Origin: Robertmurraya_A mangrovi
GTDB lineage: Bacteria > Bacillota > Bacilli > Bacillales > Cytobacillaceae
Reading direction: 5' to 3'
Assembly: GCF_034427655.1 (NCBI RefSeq)
Contig: NZ_JAXOFX010000003.1
Coordinates: 310,001 to 374,000, forward strand
DNA: 64,000 bases
Part shown: positions 8,756 through 17,489 of the stretch, in pieces
Position numbering within the stretch: position 1 is the stretch's first letter
Layout: each line of letters starts with the position of its first letter
Made by a program: the position numbers and the translations under genes
The notes under the pieces: generated by a model
Database searches by the model: none
Told to the model about the DNA's origin: nothing
Seen by the model: the letters and a program-made list of their open reading frames with translations, nothing else

Positions 8756-9649
8756 ATGAAAAAGGTGTTAGTTTTAGGAGGAGTATCTTATAACTTAATG
8801 GTAGATGTTAATGATTTTCCAGAACCAAAAGCACAAACAATCCACTCTGTTAACTCATTCTTTGAAGGAATTGGATCAACGGGAGCAGGCAAGGCCTTAA
8901 CATTAAGTCGGTTAGGTTACGATGTTACTTTATTTGCCACCATTGGAAGTGATACGTACGGGAAATCAATTAAAGATGAGTTAGAAGAAAATCATGTTCA
9001 TTTAGAGTATTCAATCAATCCTAAGGGTACGACGAGACATGTCAATTTCATGAAAAAAGCAGGAGAAAGGCTTTCAATCTTTCTCAATGCGGACCCGGAT
9101 CAGGCACCATTTGATTTTAATAAGTTAGAAGTTTCAATAGCAGAAAGTGATGTGATTTTTTTAAACATCATACCATATTGCAAGGAGTTCATCCCTTACA
9201 TCGTGAAATATGATAAACCAGTTTGGGTAGATTTGCATGATTACAACCCTGAATCCAACTACTATGATGAATTCATCTCAGTAGCCGACGTGATTCAATT
9301 TAGTTCCGAGAATATAACCGATTATAAAAAAGTCATGCTGGATTTATTAGATGATGGAAAAGAGATGGTTATTTGTACACATGGTTCATTAGGGTCAACC
9401 ACATTATTAAAAGATTCTATTTGGATTGAGACACCGAGCTTTCCATATGAAGTGGTTGATACGAACGGAGCAGGGGATGCATTTTTAGTAGGGTTATTCC
9501 ACGGTCTCGCAGAACAACAAGATGTGCGCACTTCCTTAGTAATAGCATCTGTTTTAGGAGGTTTAACCGTACATTCTCAAAAACTATTTTTTGAGGGCTT
9601 AACGAAGGAATATTTGGATGCAGAATTGATTAAGAGGGACGTATTGTAA
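8756..9649 (+). CDS. PfkB family carbohydrate kinase
   Basis: Ribokinase-type sugar or nucleoside kinase of 297 residues. The N-terminal glycine-rich substrate region (GIGSTGAGKAL) lies near residue 40. The C-terminal ATP/catalytic signature DTNGAGDAFLVGL lies near residue 238, including the catalytic Asp of GAGD. The ribosome site is AGGAGG. No transporter or pathway enzyme is adjacent, so the sugar can not be named. It is a single gene between terminators. Confidence 0.88.
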   Translation: MKKVLVLGGVSYNLMVDVNDFPEPKAQTIHSVNSFFEGIGSTGAGKALTLSRLGYDVTLFATIGSDTYGKSIKDELEENHVHLEYSINPKGTTRHVNFMKKAGERLSIFLNADPDQAPFDFNKLEVSIAESDVIFLNIIPYCKEFIPYIVKYDKPVWVDLHDYNPESNYYDEFISVADVIQFSSENITDYKKVMLDLLDDGKEMVICTHGSLGSTTLLKDSIWIETPSFPYEVVDTNGAGDAFLVGLFHGLAEQQDVRTSLVIASVLGGLTVHSQKLFFEGLTKEYLDAELIKRDVL

Positions 9650-9676
9650 CAGGTCGGTTTAGGTTAGTTTACCTTT

Positions 9677-9813
9677 TTTTGCGGAAATTGAAATAATCTT
9701 GCTAAAACTAAGATATTCTTGCGAAACTCTCGATAATTTTGCGAAACTCTCGATAATTTTGCGAAAATCAAATTAATTTTGCGAAAATCAGGATTTTTTT
9801 GCGAATCACAAAA
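9677..9813. repeat. Tandem array of a 20-bp repeat, about seven units
   Basis: The motif TTTTGCG/TCTTGCG recurs at an exact 20-bp step: GCG (once GCT) begins at 9681, 9701, 9721, 9741, 9761, 9781 and 9801. The consensus unit is near TTTTGCGAAAATCnnGATAA. Units at 9721 and 9741 are identical over GCGAAACTCTCGATAA. It lies in the convergent gap between the kinase gene and the subtilisin terminator. The reading frame across it on the minus strand is compositionally simple and looks non-coding. Confidence 0.85.
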
Positions 9814-9855
9814 AAGAAGTACAACCCACAACCAACCGGTGAATTGTACTTCTCC
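9812..9855 (-). terminator. Intrinsic terminator of the subtilisin gene
   Basis: AGAAGTACAA (9815-9824) pairs with TTGTACTTCT (9844-9853). Read on the minus strand, the hairpin is followed by a T-run and lies just after the subtilase stop. Confidence 0.85.
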
Positions 9856-9862
9856 CAAAAAA

Positions 9863-11218
9863 TCATTTTAGTGCATTTACTGCATTGATTAAACCATGAC
9901 CAGCTTCTGCATCATAACCATTTTTGAACACATCTTCTGAAGATGCTTGAATTATGTGTTTTACTTGAGCAGGAGAGATGTTATCTTTTCCGTGCTTAGC
10001 AATGATAATCCCAGCTAGAGCTGCTACTTTTGGAGCAGCCATTGATGTACCTGCTTTATAACCATAGCCGCCACCAGGAATAGTAGCTAAGCATAGGTAA
10101 GTGTTATCTCTCCCAGTACCAGTTGCAGGGTTATAATTTGGTCCTAAATCTCCACCTGGAGCCATTACATCAATTTTACCTACACCATAGTTTGAATAGA
10201 ATGCTAGATTCTTCATTTGACCGCCAGCAGATACACGGATTAACCCTTGATTACTAGGGCTTCTATGTGTAGCACCTTTATCATCCCCAGATAATTGTCC
10301 AGGACTCTTTAAATCCACACCGTTATTACCAGCAGAACCTACAACGGTAACCCCTTTTTTAATGGCGTACTGAATTGCTCGGTTAAATAGTAAAACATCT
10401 GCAACAATATCCTTTGTAGCATAAGCAGGGTCTTGGTACCAGTCGTAACCACCAAGAGACATGTTAACAACATCTACATTATCATCAGCTGCCGTCATTA
10501 AGGCGTCAGCGATATGTGCAGTTGAAGCTCCTCCAGTTGGTCCAAATACACGATAAGCCGCCACTTTTAAGTCAGGGCCAACACCCATCGTTCTGCCTTT
10601 TGCTGCAATAGAACCTGCCACGTGGGTACCATGGCTGTTTTGGTCCATTGGATCAGGGTAGCCAGGAACAAAAGATTTTCCATAAGCATAGTTTTCTTTT
10701 AGATCTGGGTGATTGTAGTCGATTCCTGTGTCAATAACAGCGACAACAATATCATCACCGGAAGAAGGTTTACCTGTACCGTTTGGTAGTTTCCAAGATT
10801 CTCCGTTATTCGTCACTTGTTTAATATCCCATTGAAGAGTCTGGTACAAATCAGCACCAGCACTTTCTAATTCTTCGGCTGTTAATGCTTCTTCGATTGC
10901 AGGTGTTTCTGGATACAGTTTGTTTTCAGCTCCTGCTTGACTCACTAGGCTAGACTTTTTAATTTCATTTAAAAAATTTGGGTTTTCTGAAGATACCTCA
11001 ACAGCACCCAGCTTCTCTAGTTTGTATTCAATTTGTCCACCTGCTTTACTAACAAGACTCTCATATCCACTAGGCAATTTTTCTTGATCTTTAAAAACTA
11101 CTATGTATTTTTGGTCGACCGTTTTAGCTTGGCTCACTATTGGTCCGCTACTAAACACGGCAGCTGCACTTAATGCAACTGATAGCGCTCCAGCCACAAA
11201 TCCTTTTTTTATCATCAT
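9863..11218 (-). CDS. Secreted subtilisin-like serine protease (S8 family)
   Basis: Extracellular protease with a signal peptide, an I9 inhibitor propeptide (about residues 35-105, KYIVVFKDQ) and an S8 catalytic domain. The catalytic triad is Asp in VIDTG, His in HGTHVAG and Ser in GTSMAAP, about residues 163, 199 and 392 from this start. An upstream ATG at 11233 overlaps the AAGGGGG ribosome site, so the real start is the ATG at 11218 (or 11215). The C-terminus has no extra anchor, which suggests a freely secreted enzyme. It is monocistronic with its own terminator. Confidence 0.93.
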   Translation of the reverse strand: MMIKKGFVAGALSVALSAAAVFSSGPIVSQAKTVDQKYIVVFKDQEKLPSGYESLVSKAGGQIEYKLEKLGAVEVSSENPNFLNEIKKSSLVSQAGAENKLYPETPAIEEALTAEELESAGADLYQTLQWDIKQVTNNGESWKLPNGTGKPSSGDDIVVAVIDTGIDYNHPDLKENYAYGKSFVPGYPDPMDQNSHGTHVAGSIAAKGRTMGVGPDLKVAAYRVFGPTGGASTAHIADALMTAADDNVDVVNMSLGGYDWYQDPAYATKDIVADVLLFNRAIQYAIKKGVTVVGSAGNNGVDLKSPGQLSGDDKGATHRSPSNQGLIRVSAGGQMKNLAFYSNYGVGKIDVMAPGGDLGPNYNPATGTGRDNTYLCLATIPGGGYGYKAGTSMAAPKVAALAGIIIAKHGKDNISPAQVKHIIQASSEDVFKNGYDAEAGHGLINAVNALK

Positions 11219-11547
11219 TTGTACCCCCTTCATTTGATTTAATTTTCATTATATTCAAAAATCCGTAACTATCAATAAGGGAAGGAAAAGCCCGAATTTA
11301 GTCGCAGAATAACCATTTTGTACTAAAAGGACTAAAAATAGGTTAAATAGTGACTGAATTTTAGGAATATTCTAGCGTTTTTGAGAGAGAGTAGGGCATA
11401 GTAAAAGCAGAAATAGCCTAAAAATAACAGATAAAAAACAGTTATAATTACATACCAATTTTTTCTGTAAAAACTAGGTTTGTACAGGATTAATACAAAA
11501 TGTAAAATGGATTATAATGGAATAGTGAAATTGAAAGGAGAATTTAA
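11219..11547. promoter_or_regulatory. Divergent intergenic region between subtilisin and acetyltransferase
   Basis: About 330 bp with no coding signal. It holds the subtilisin ribosome site at its left edge and, at its right edge, a TATAAT (11513-11518) that probably serves the acetyltransferase. A small dyad TTTGTA...TACAAA lies just upstream of that box (11479-11499) and could be an operator. Nothing else is recognised. Confidence 0.45.
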
Positions 11548-11979
11548 ATGATAAAAATTCGGTTAGCTTCTGCATCAGATTTAGAGTGGATTAATGAACA
11601 ATATAAAAAAGCGGATTTTTTATTATCAGATTTACAGAATGAATATGTTGTGATCGCTACTATAGATAATGAAAGAGCAGGGGTTGGAAGACTGGTAAAG
11701 ATTAATGAGGATACAGCAGAAATGGGTGGAATCTATACGTTAGAAGAGTTCAGAGGTAAAAAAGTTGCTGATTCCATTGTAAAGCATTTGGTTGAACAAG
11801 CTCAGCAAATTAAGTATTTTAACATCTATTGCATTCCTTTTAAGCCATTAAAAAATTTCTATGCGAAACATGGTTTTTCTGAAATTACCCAATTTGAACA
11901 TATTCATCCTGATATTTTAAATAAGCTAAATTTCTGCAAAAAAGAGTATGAAACAGATGTTTTGTTAATGAAAATTTAA
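11548..11979 (+). CDS. GNAT family N-acetyltransferase
   Basis: Small acetyltransferase of 143 residues. The strand-loop-helix region reads MGGIYTLEEFRGKKVADSIV, so the fourth loop residue is Lys where Gly is usual; the cofactor site may be slightly altered. A C-terminal FYAKHGFSE motif is typical of the fold. The ribosome site AAAGGAGA gives a clear start. It is followed 30 bp later by a DinB-type gene with which it is probably co-transcribed. The substrate is unknown. Confidence 0.8.
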   Translation: MIKIRLASASDLEWINEQYKKADFLLSDLQNEYVVIATIDNERAGVGRLVKINEDTAEMGGIYTLEEFRGKKVADSIVKHLVEQAQQIKYFNIYCIPFKPLKNFYAKHGFSEITQFEHIHPDILNKLNFCKKEYETDVLLMKI

Positions 11980-12009
11980 TAGAAAATGAACGAAAAAGAG
12001 AGGTAGTAG

Positions 12010-12477
12010 ATGGATAAAGAGCAGATAGTAAAGAGAAAGCTGTTATTGACCGAATGGGCTAAGAAGTTATATTCAATACCTGATGAAGTATGGTTTAAAC
12101 CTTTTAATCAAGGAACATGGGGAACGGCAGATGTAATCTCTCATTTTATTTCATGGGATCAATTTTTAATCGAAAATAGATTGCCATTTTTATTAAGAGA
12201 AGAAAGCTTTCCAGCCATGGTTTTCGATTCAGAACTTATAAACAAAAGTGCTAGCGAATATGCTAGATCGGGTATAAGTAAGGAAAATCTACTTAGTGAG
12301 TTTATTTTAATTCGAAAAAGTCTTGTTTCACTTATAGAATTGCTTCCTTTAGCCACGTTTAAACGGCCATACCCACTCAAAAAGGATATTTCAATAAGTG
12401 AATATTTTATCGGATTGATTAATCACGATCTAAAACATAAAGAGCAAATCGATGAATTTTTAAACTCCTACTATTAA
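12010..12477 (+). CDS. DinB-like family protein
   Basis: Four-helix-bundle protein of the DinB/YfiT superfamily, 155 residues. The three histidines expected to bind a metal are visible: one in DVISHFISWD (about residue 46) and two in NHDLKHKEQ near the C-terminus. Relatives are metal-dependent thiol transferases or stress proteins. It is translated from ATG after GAGAGGTAG, 30 bp downstream of an acetyltransferase. It has weak similarity to the YfiT-like gene at 14380; both belong to the same fold. The activity is unknown. Confidence 0.75.
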   Translation: MDKEQIVKRKLLLTEWAKKLYSIPDEVWFKPFNQGTWGTADVISHFISWDQFLIENRLPFLLREESFPAMVFDSELINKSASEYARSGISKENLLSEFILIRKSLVSLIELLPLATFKRPYPLKKDISISEYFIGLINHDLKHKEQIDEFLNSYY

Positions 12478-12611
12478 TACATTCTCTTTTCTTTTGAGTA
12501 ATATATCTTTTCTATCACCCTTTTTACAACTAGCCAATAAGCTTATGCTACAATAAAAAGAGCAATATTAAAGGAAGATATGGCATTGGTATAGTGTAAG
12601 GAGATAATAGA

Positions 12612-13352
12612 ATGGCTAGCAAACAAGATAAGCTATACGAGGTTGATTTATATAAACCGATTCAACAATATTTTACAAAATTAGGTTATATCGTTCATGG
12701 AGAAGTGAATCACTGTGATATGACCGCCGTGAAAAATGATGAGCTCATTATTATTGAACTAAAGAAGAATTTAAATATTGACCTCCTGATACAAGCAACG
12801 AAAAGGCAACGGATAACGGACTTAGTTTACATTGGTATCCCGAAACCGAAGAGATTAAGTTCAAAAAAATACTATGAGATATGCCATTTAGCGAGAAGAC
12901 TTGAAATTGGGCTCATCATGGTGTCGTTTAAAAGAAAGACTCCTTCAGTAGAGGTTTGTGTTTCACCCGAGCCTTTTGAGCGTTCAAAGAGCTTGCAACG
13001 GAACAAGAAAAAACGGGAAAAAATATTGGCTGAAATCGAGGGGCGTAATGGTGATTATAATATCGGTGGAAGTAATAAGACTAAGATAATGACCGCCTAT
13101 AAAGAGAATTGTATTCATATTGCTACCATCTTAGATCAGTTAGGGCCTCTTTCTCCGAAGAAGCTCCGACAAATGAACACAGGTGATAAAACATTATCCA
13201 TTCTCTATCAAAATCACTACGGTTGGTTTGATAAGGTTCAGAGGGGAATTTATTGTTTAAGTACAAAAGGGAAAGAAGAGCTATCAGAATTTCCCGAGTT
13301 AGTAGAGTACTATAAAAATCTCCATCAAGCAAATGACGAACAGTCTTCCTAG
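12612..13352 (+). CDS. DUF2161 family protein, PD-(D/E)XK nuclease-like
   Basis: 246 residues. The N-terminal half has the restriction-nuclease-like core: an Asp in NHCDMTAV followed by the strand and dyad in IIIELKK, which fits the D...ExK pattern of PD-(D/E)XK folds. A basic middle region (KSLQRNKKKREK) and a C-terminal winged-helix-like segment follow. This matches the DUF2161 family, annotated as putative phosphodiesterase. No methyltransferase or defence partner is adjacent, so a house-keeping nucleic acid role seems likelier than restriction. A terminator follows. Confidence 0.72.
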   Translation: MASKQDKLYEVDLYKPIQQYFTKLGYIVHGEVNHCDMTAVKNDELIIIELKKNLNIDLLIQATKRQRITDLVYIGIPKPKRLSSKKYYEICHLARRLEIGLIMVSFKRKTPSVEVCVSPEPFERSKSLQRNKKKREKILAEIEGRNGDYNIGGSNKTKIMTAYKENCIHIATILDQLGPLSPKKLRQMNTGDKTLSILYQNHYGWFDKVQRGIYCLSTKGKEELSEFPELVEYYKNLHQANDEQSS

Positions 13353-13368
13353 AAGATTGTTTTTTTAT
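13338..13368 (+). terminator. Intrinsic terminator
   Basis: CAGTCTTC and GAAGATTG arms around CTA, followed by seven T. It overlaps the end of the DUF2161 gene. Confidence 0.8.
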
Positions 13369-13432
13369 GAAATAAAGGAAACTTTAGAAAAAAGAGAGAA
13401 GTAATAGATAAATCAATTTAAGGGGTGCTAAT

Positions 13433-13867
13433 ATGTCTAAATTATTACGCGTAGGAACTACCTATCTGCCTGTGAAAAACATAAAAGAAGCGGTTCATTG
13501 GTATGTAAGCAATCTTGATGCTGTTTTAAACTATGAGGACAACGATAAAGCCATTCTAGATTTAGCTAACCAAAGTTTTTTCTTAGTAAAGGTCAATGAA
13601 AAGCAAAATAGTAACTTCGTAGATAGCTATGGAAATGAACGATTTACCTTAACATTTGAAGTAAATGGACTTACAGAACTTGAGAAACTACATCAAGATT
13701 TAAGTGAAAAAGGCGTGAAAATTGGTGAAATTGAAGACCGTGGCCATGCAGGGAATAACTTTATATTCTATGATCTAGATGGGAATAAGTTTGATGTATG
13801 GAGTGAATTGAGTCCGGACTTTAAAAAAAGGTACCTAGAAGATGGTGTTGCGAGTGAATCCAAATAA
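13433..13867 (+). CDS. VOC family protein (glyoxalase/bleomycin resistance fold)
   Basis: 144-residue protein with the paired beta-alpha-beta-beta-beta modules of the vicinal-oxygen-chelate fold. The first module contains TTYLPVKNIKEAVHWY and the second ends NNFIFYDLDGNKFDVW, the usual C-terminal signature with a potential metal Glu/Asp. The substrate can not be predicted. The ribosome site is AAGGGG. The downstream acetyltransferase overlaps its last 26 bases, so they are translationally linked. Confidence 0.8.
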   Translation: MSKLLRVGTTYLPVKNIKEAVHWYVSNLDAVLNYEDNDKAILDLANQSFFLVKVNEKQNSNFVDSYGNERFTLTFEVNGLTELEKLHQDLSEKGVKIGEIEDRGHAGNNFIFYDLDGNKFDVWSELSPDFKKRYLEDGVASESK

Positions 13868-14363
13868 TTCAATGCTAAATATTGAGCTTGCAACTGTTAG
13901 TGAATGTGAACAGGTTATTAATCTTTTAAAAGAAGTAGCACGATGGCTAAAAGAGAACGGCATTCATCAGTGGGGTTTCCTATTAGCTGGAGGAGAAGAT
14001 GAGGAAATTCGTCAAGCCATTCTGGACAAAGATACATACATAGTAAGAGATAACGGAATAATGGTAGCTACGTTTTCTTTATATGAAAAGCAAAGTGAGT
14101 GGGATCAGCATATCTGGGGTGAAGACTCTGTTGATTCGATTTATTTACACAGACTAGCAGTACTACCTTTATATATGAAAAAGGGAATAGGCAGCAGCAT
14201 TTTAACTTGGATTTATAAAAATAAAGTGGCTGAAACAAAAATATTAAAACTAGATTGTATTGCAGCTAACACGAAGCTAAATGAATTCTACCGCAAAAAT
14301 CACTTTGACTTCCTCGGACAAACGAGTGACGGTCACTGTAAGTATCAAAGGAAATCATCATAA
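13842..14363 (+). CDS. GNAT family N-acetyltransferase
   Basis: Acetyltransferase with cofactor loop KKGIGS near residue 113 and the preceding strand LHRLAVLP. The C-terminal NEFYRKNHFDFLG is typical of the fold. The start is uncertain. ATG 13842 overlaps the VOC gene by 26 bases. Internal GTG (13854) and ATG (13872) are alternatives; none has a strong ribosome site, which suggests translational coupling. A tight operon is formed with the VOC gene before it and the YfiT-like gene 16 bp after it. Confidence 0.8.
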   Translation: MVLRVNPNNSMLNIELATVSECEQVINLLKEVARWLKENGIHQWGFLLAGGEDEEIRQAILDKDTYIVRDNGIMVATFSLYEKQSEWDQHIWGEDSVDSIYLHRLAVLPLYMKKGIGSSILTWIYKNKVAETKILKLDCIAANTKLNEFYRKNHFDFLGQTSDGHCKYQRKSS

Positions 14364-14379
14364 AAAGGAGTACTAAACC

Positions 14380-14904
14380 ATGGACTTACGATATCCTATA
14401 GGAACGTTTAAACAGGAAGAAGAAATTACGGATGAAATGATTCAGCAATGGATAAAGGATATTGAGGCCGCACCGTCTCAATTAAAAGAAGCAGTTTCTG
14501 GATTAGATGAAACCCAACTAGATACACCTTACAGACCGGGTGGATGGACGGTACGCCAAGTGGTTCATCATATAGTGGACAGTCATATGAATGCATATAT
14601 TCGTATAAAATTGGCCTTAACAGAAGACGTACCAACCATTAAGCCTTATAAAGAGGAAAGATGGGCAGAGTTAGAAGATTCTAATCTTCCTATTGAAATT
14701 TCCGTAACCCTATTGGAATCACTTCATGTCAGACTAGTTACCATGCTCCGTTCATTGAATAAAGATCAACTTGATAGAACTTTCAACCATCCAGAATCAG
14801 GGTTAATCCCTTTGTCCTTTTGTATAGGCTTGTATTCTTGGCACGGTCGACATCATATTGCACATATAACAACTCTAGCGGAAAGATTAGGTTGGAAAGA
14901 GTAA
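14380..14904 (+). CDS. YfiT family bacillithiol transferase
   Basis: Metal-dependent transferase of the DinB/YfiT superfamily, expected to attach bacillithiol to electrophilic compounds. 174 residues begin with the family signature DLRYPIGTFK. The metal-binding histidines are in VVHHIVDSH (about residue 64) and WHGRHHIAHI (about residues 156-163). The ribosome site is AAAGGAG. It is the last gene of a three-gene operon with VOC and GNAT genes, a set that fits small-molecule detoxification. The presence of a YfiT-like enzyme suggests the host makes bacillithiol. Confidence 0.88.
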   Translation: MDLRYPIGTFKQEEEITDEMIQQWIKDIEAAPSQLKEAVSGLDETQLDTPYRPGGWTVRQVVHHIVDSHMNAYIRIKLALTEDVPTIKPYKEERWAELEDSNLPIEISVTLLESLHVRLVTMLRSLNKDQLDRTFNHPESGLIPLSFCIGLYSWHGRHHIAHITTLAERLGWKE

Positions 14905-14932
14905 AAAGCAGAGAAATCTCTGCTTTTTACTC
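14899..14932. terminator. Bidirectional intrinsic terminator
   Basis: Perfect 16-bp inverted repeat (14899-14914 with 14917-14932, core AAAAAGCAGAGA/TCTCTGCTTTTT) between two convergent genes. It includes the YfiT-like stop codon and overlaps the end of the DUF3231 gene. Confidence 0.85.
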
Positions 14933-15934
14933 TCCTTTTATTAGGCTGTTCCGATCATCCGTTTGAGGAGGCTCTTCTAGCCAGCTGTGCTTAATCATAA
15001 TGTTAGCACCGTCTTCAGCGTATAAAGCGATCTCTGGTATAAGTGACGCATACTTTAAACCTAGATCTTTTCTAGGACTTGCCCCCATTGCCGCACCATA
15101 GTTACCAACTCCAGCAGCAATCATGGCTGAAATATGAAACATAATCAGCTTATCTGAAAATATTGGAACGGTAGTGTCTGTTATCGCAGTATCCCATTGC
15201 ATCGGAGCTGGCAAGTCTTCTTCTTTTAAAATTTTACTAAAAATGTCGACGTGTTTTTGAGCAATTTGTTTTCCGCGAAGTAAAAATTGTTTTACTTCCT
15301 TGTTCTGAGCGATTTGTCCGAATCCTGTTATTAATGCCTTACCAATGGCATTTGTTTGGATGTTGATAAAAACATGTGTAATTTCGATGGAAGTAAGAGG
15401 ACGCTTTTCCCCAATAAAGCCAAATAAAAAGGGTTGCTTATCTACAAAATCTACTTGATCGGGTAAAGAAATATAAGGTGGTCTTATATACGTACCCTGT
15501 TTTAACATTAATTCTCTTGTTTGATCCTGTAGACTAACAGAGCTTTGTAGAACATTTTTATGAAAAGTAACTACATCGGGACGTGTAATCACACCTAATG
15601 CCATTCCACTTGCTGCCATTGCTAGAATAGACATATTTCTTAAGTACATCAATACAAATGTATCTGAAAATAGTCTCGGTGCTGAAGGATTAACGTCTTG
15701 TTCCGTGAATCCGATAGGAACAGGGAAGTTTTCATTAGTAAACAGATCCTGTAAAATTTTAATATTTTCTTTAGATGTATTTAAAGCAAACTCGATGACC
15801 GGTCGAACTTCTTCATCCTTCACTTTCTCCAAGAAATGGCTATTTACACATATAGATACGGTATCATTAATGTATTGAGTCCATAAAGTGGACATCTCTG
15901 CTGCAGTTAAGCGAATCTTTTCTTTATTCTTCAT
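14927..15934 (-). CDS. DUF3231 family protein
   Basis: 335 residues made of two related halves (about 1-165 and 170-335), each helical and ferritin-like; the first begins LTAAEMSTLW and the second contains PLTSIEITHVF at the equivalent place. This matches the DUF3231 family, which is common in spore-forming Bacillaceae and sometimes found with spore coat proteins. No signal peptide is seen. The biochemical role is unknown. The ribosome site is AGAGGA on the minus strand, and the end is set by the shared terminator. Confidence 0.78.
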   Translation of the reverse strand: MKNKEKIRLTAAEMSTLWTQYINDTVSICVNSHFLEKVKDEEVRPVIEFALNTSKENIKILQDLFTNENFPVPIGFTEQDVNPSAPRLFSDTFVLMYLRNMSILAMAASGMALGVITRPDVVTFHKNVLQSSVSLQDQTRELMLKQGTYIRPPYISLPDQVDFVDKQPFLFGFIGEKRPLTSIEITHVFINIQTNAIGKALITGFGQIAQNKEVKQFLLRGKQIAQKHVDIFSKILKEEDLPAPMQWDTAITDTTVPIFSDKLIMFHISAMIAAGVGNYGAAMGASPRKDLGLKYASLIPEIALYAEDGANIMIKHSWLEEPPQTDDRNSLIKGE

Positions 15935-16036
15935 TAAACACCCGTCCTCTAAAATAATTCATTAATTGTAGCTTCTCACTTTTTGTTATAATTATGATAA
16001 AAATCATGATTCTGGAATAAAGGAAGGAGAAAAGAA

Positions 16037-16537
16037 GTGTATATTAAAAGATTACAGCCTGAAGATGGAGAGTATTATAGAATCCTTCGTTTAGAAGCTC
16101 TAAGAAATAATCCTGAGGCCTTTTCATCAAGCTTTGAGGAGGAAAAAGGGAACTCAGTTGAGTTTTATCAAAATCGGTTAAAATCCACTCTTTCCTATAC
16201 ATTTGGCGCTTATAAAGAAAACGAACTTATTGGAGTAGTGTCATTAGTTTGTGAAGATAAACTCAAAATTAGGCATCGAGCAAATATCTTTGCGATGTAC
16301 GTAAGTGAAGAGGGACGTGGTAAAGGGGTTGGAAGGAAACTAATGAGTGAAGCAATCAATCAGGCGAAATGTATAAGAAATATAGAGCAACTGTACTTAA
16401 CAGTAGTATCTAGTAATGAACCTGCGAAAAATTTATATGCTTCATTAGGGTTTGAAATAATAGGGGAAGATAAAAAGGCTCTAAAAGTGGGGAATACTTA
16501 CTATGATGAAGATTTAATGGTTCTCTATCTAACGTAA
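16037..16537 (+). CDS. GNAT family N-acetyltransferase
   Basis: Acetyltransferase of 166 residues starting at GTG 16037 after AAGGAAGGAG. The cofactor loop is GRGKGVGRKLM near residue 97, and NEPAKNLYASLGFE is the C-terminal signature. Close in pattern to YnaD/Rim-like small-molecule or protein acetyltransferases, but the acceptor is unknown. A TATAAT at about 15986-15991 upstream probably belongs to its promoter. The NRDE gene follows 38 bp downstream. Confidence 0.86.
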   Translation: MYIKRLQPEDGEYYRILRLEALRNNPEAFSSSFEEEKGNSVEFYQNRLKSTLSYTFGAYKENELIGVVSLVCEDKLKIRHRANIFAMYVSEEGRGKGVGRKLMSEAINQAKCIRNIEQLYLTVVSSNEPAKNLYASLGFEIIGEDKKALKVGNTYYDEDLMVLYLT

Positions 16538-16575
16538 TTTCCCCTATTACATTTCATTTAAAGGCCGTGATATTA

Positions 16576-17364
16576 ATGTGTCTCATATTATTTGCCTATC
16601 AAATTCATCCAGAATTTGATCTAATCGTTGCATCAAACCGTGATGAATTTTACGATCGACCAACAGCACCTGCTCACTTTTGGGAAAATCAACAGAATAT
16701 ATTAGCTGGAAAAGATCTATTAAAACAAGGGACCTGGTTGGGAGTGACGAAATCAGGACGATTTGCTGCACTAACGAATTATAGAAACCCGAGCGAAGTC
16801 GTTGAGGGGAAGCGTTCACGTGGAGAACTTGTGGCTGATTTCTTAAAAGGAAAACAATCTGCTTATAGCTATGTGAAGGAAAAAACGCGCTCCAGGGATT
16901 TATATCCCGGCTATAATTTAGTAGTTAGCGATGGAAGGGACCTTTATTATTACTCTAACCAAGAATCCATGTTCCACAAATTGACTCCCGGGATATATGG
17001 GTTAAGTAATCATTTAATAAATACCGAGTGGCCAAAAGTAACATATGGCCGGGAAAAACTAGGTGAAATTATTAAGGGGGAGATGGATACTGATGAGCCA
17101 TTGTTTCAGCTTCTTAAAACATCTGACCCGGCTCCTGACGAACTGCTCCCTTCAACTGGAGTGTCACTTGAATGGGAAAGAATACTATCACCATTATTTA
17201 TTGAAAGTGAAACGTATGGAACTAGATGTTCAACCATTGTTAAGTTCACTAACAATGAAGTAATCTTCTCTGAAAGAATCTATACTAGGCTGAGCATGAC
17301 TAATCAAAACTTTTGTTTTACTATTGATTATGCTAAAAAGGTGTCTCCCCCTAACCTGAAATGA
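16576..17364 (+). CDS. NRDE family protein (TANGO2-like)
   Basis: Begins MCLILFAY, with a Cys directly after Met that may act as an N-terminal nucleophile, as proposed for Ntn-type relatives. The family-naming motif SNRDEFYDRPTAPA follows at about residues 20-33. A GTG at 16567 is also in frame, but the conserved Cys2 favours ATG 16576. The 262-residue length is normal. Eukaryotic TANGO2 and bacterial relatives have been linked to haem handling and Golgi organisation, but the bacterial function is not settled. It ends inside a long perfect hairpin. Confidence 0.85.
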   Translation: MCLILFAYQIHPEFDLIVASNRDEFYDRPTAPAHFWENQQNILAGKDLLKQGTWLGVTKSGRFAALTNYRNPSEVVEGKRSRGELVADFLKGKQSAYSYVKEKTRSRDLYPGYNLVVSDGRDLYYYSNQESMFHKLTPGIYGLSNHLINTEWPKVTYGREKLGEIIKGEMDTDEPLFQLLKTSDPAPDELLPSTGVSLEWERILSPLFIESETYGTRCSTIVKFTNNEVIFSERIYTRLSMTNQNFCFTIDYAKKVSPPNLK

Positions 17365-17410
17365 ATTTCAGGTTAGGGGAGAGTTGGAGTTAGACCACTG
17401 TCTAGCTCCA
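17344..17410. repeat. Two adjacent perfect hairpins without U-tract
   Basis: CCCCTAACCTGAAA (17347-17360) pairs with TTTCAGGTTAGGGG (17365-17378) and contains the NRDE stop codon. TGGAGTTAGAC (17385-17395) pairs with GTCTAGCTCCA (17400-17410). Neither is followed by a T-run. The second, with the GGCGCTACCCGC stretch at 17473-17484, resembles degraded intergenic repeats known from Bacillus genomes (recalled, not searched). Confidence 0.6.
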
Positions 17411-17489
17411 TAAGGATATTCTAAGGGAAGCGATAGCTAATTTGCAGGGCAGTGTTTCAATTTCTTTTATCCCGGCGCTACCCGCTATC

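Noticed and set aside
9677..9813. CRISPR array
   Set aside because: The units are contiguous 20-bp repeats with no unique spacers and no cas genes are in the window.
9664..9858. Minus-strand frame of 64 codons
   Set aside because: It lies over the 20-bp tandem repeat; the product is repetitive (FRK, FAK runs) and there is no ribosome site.
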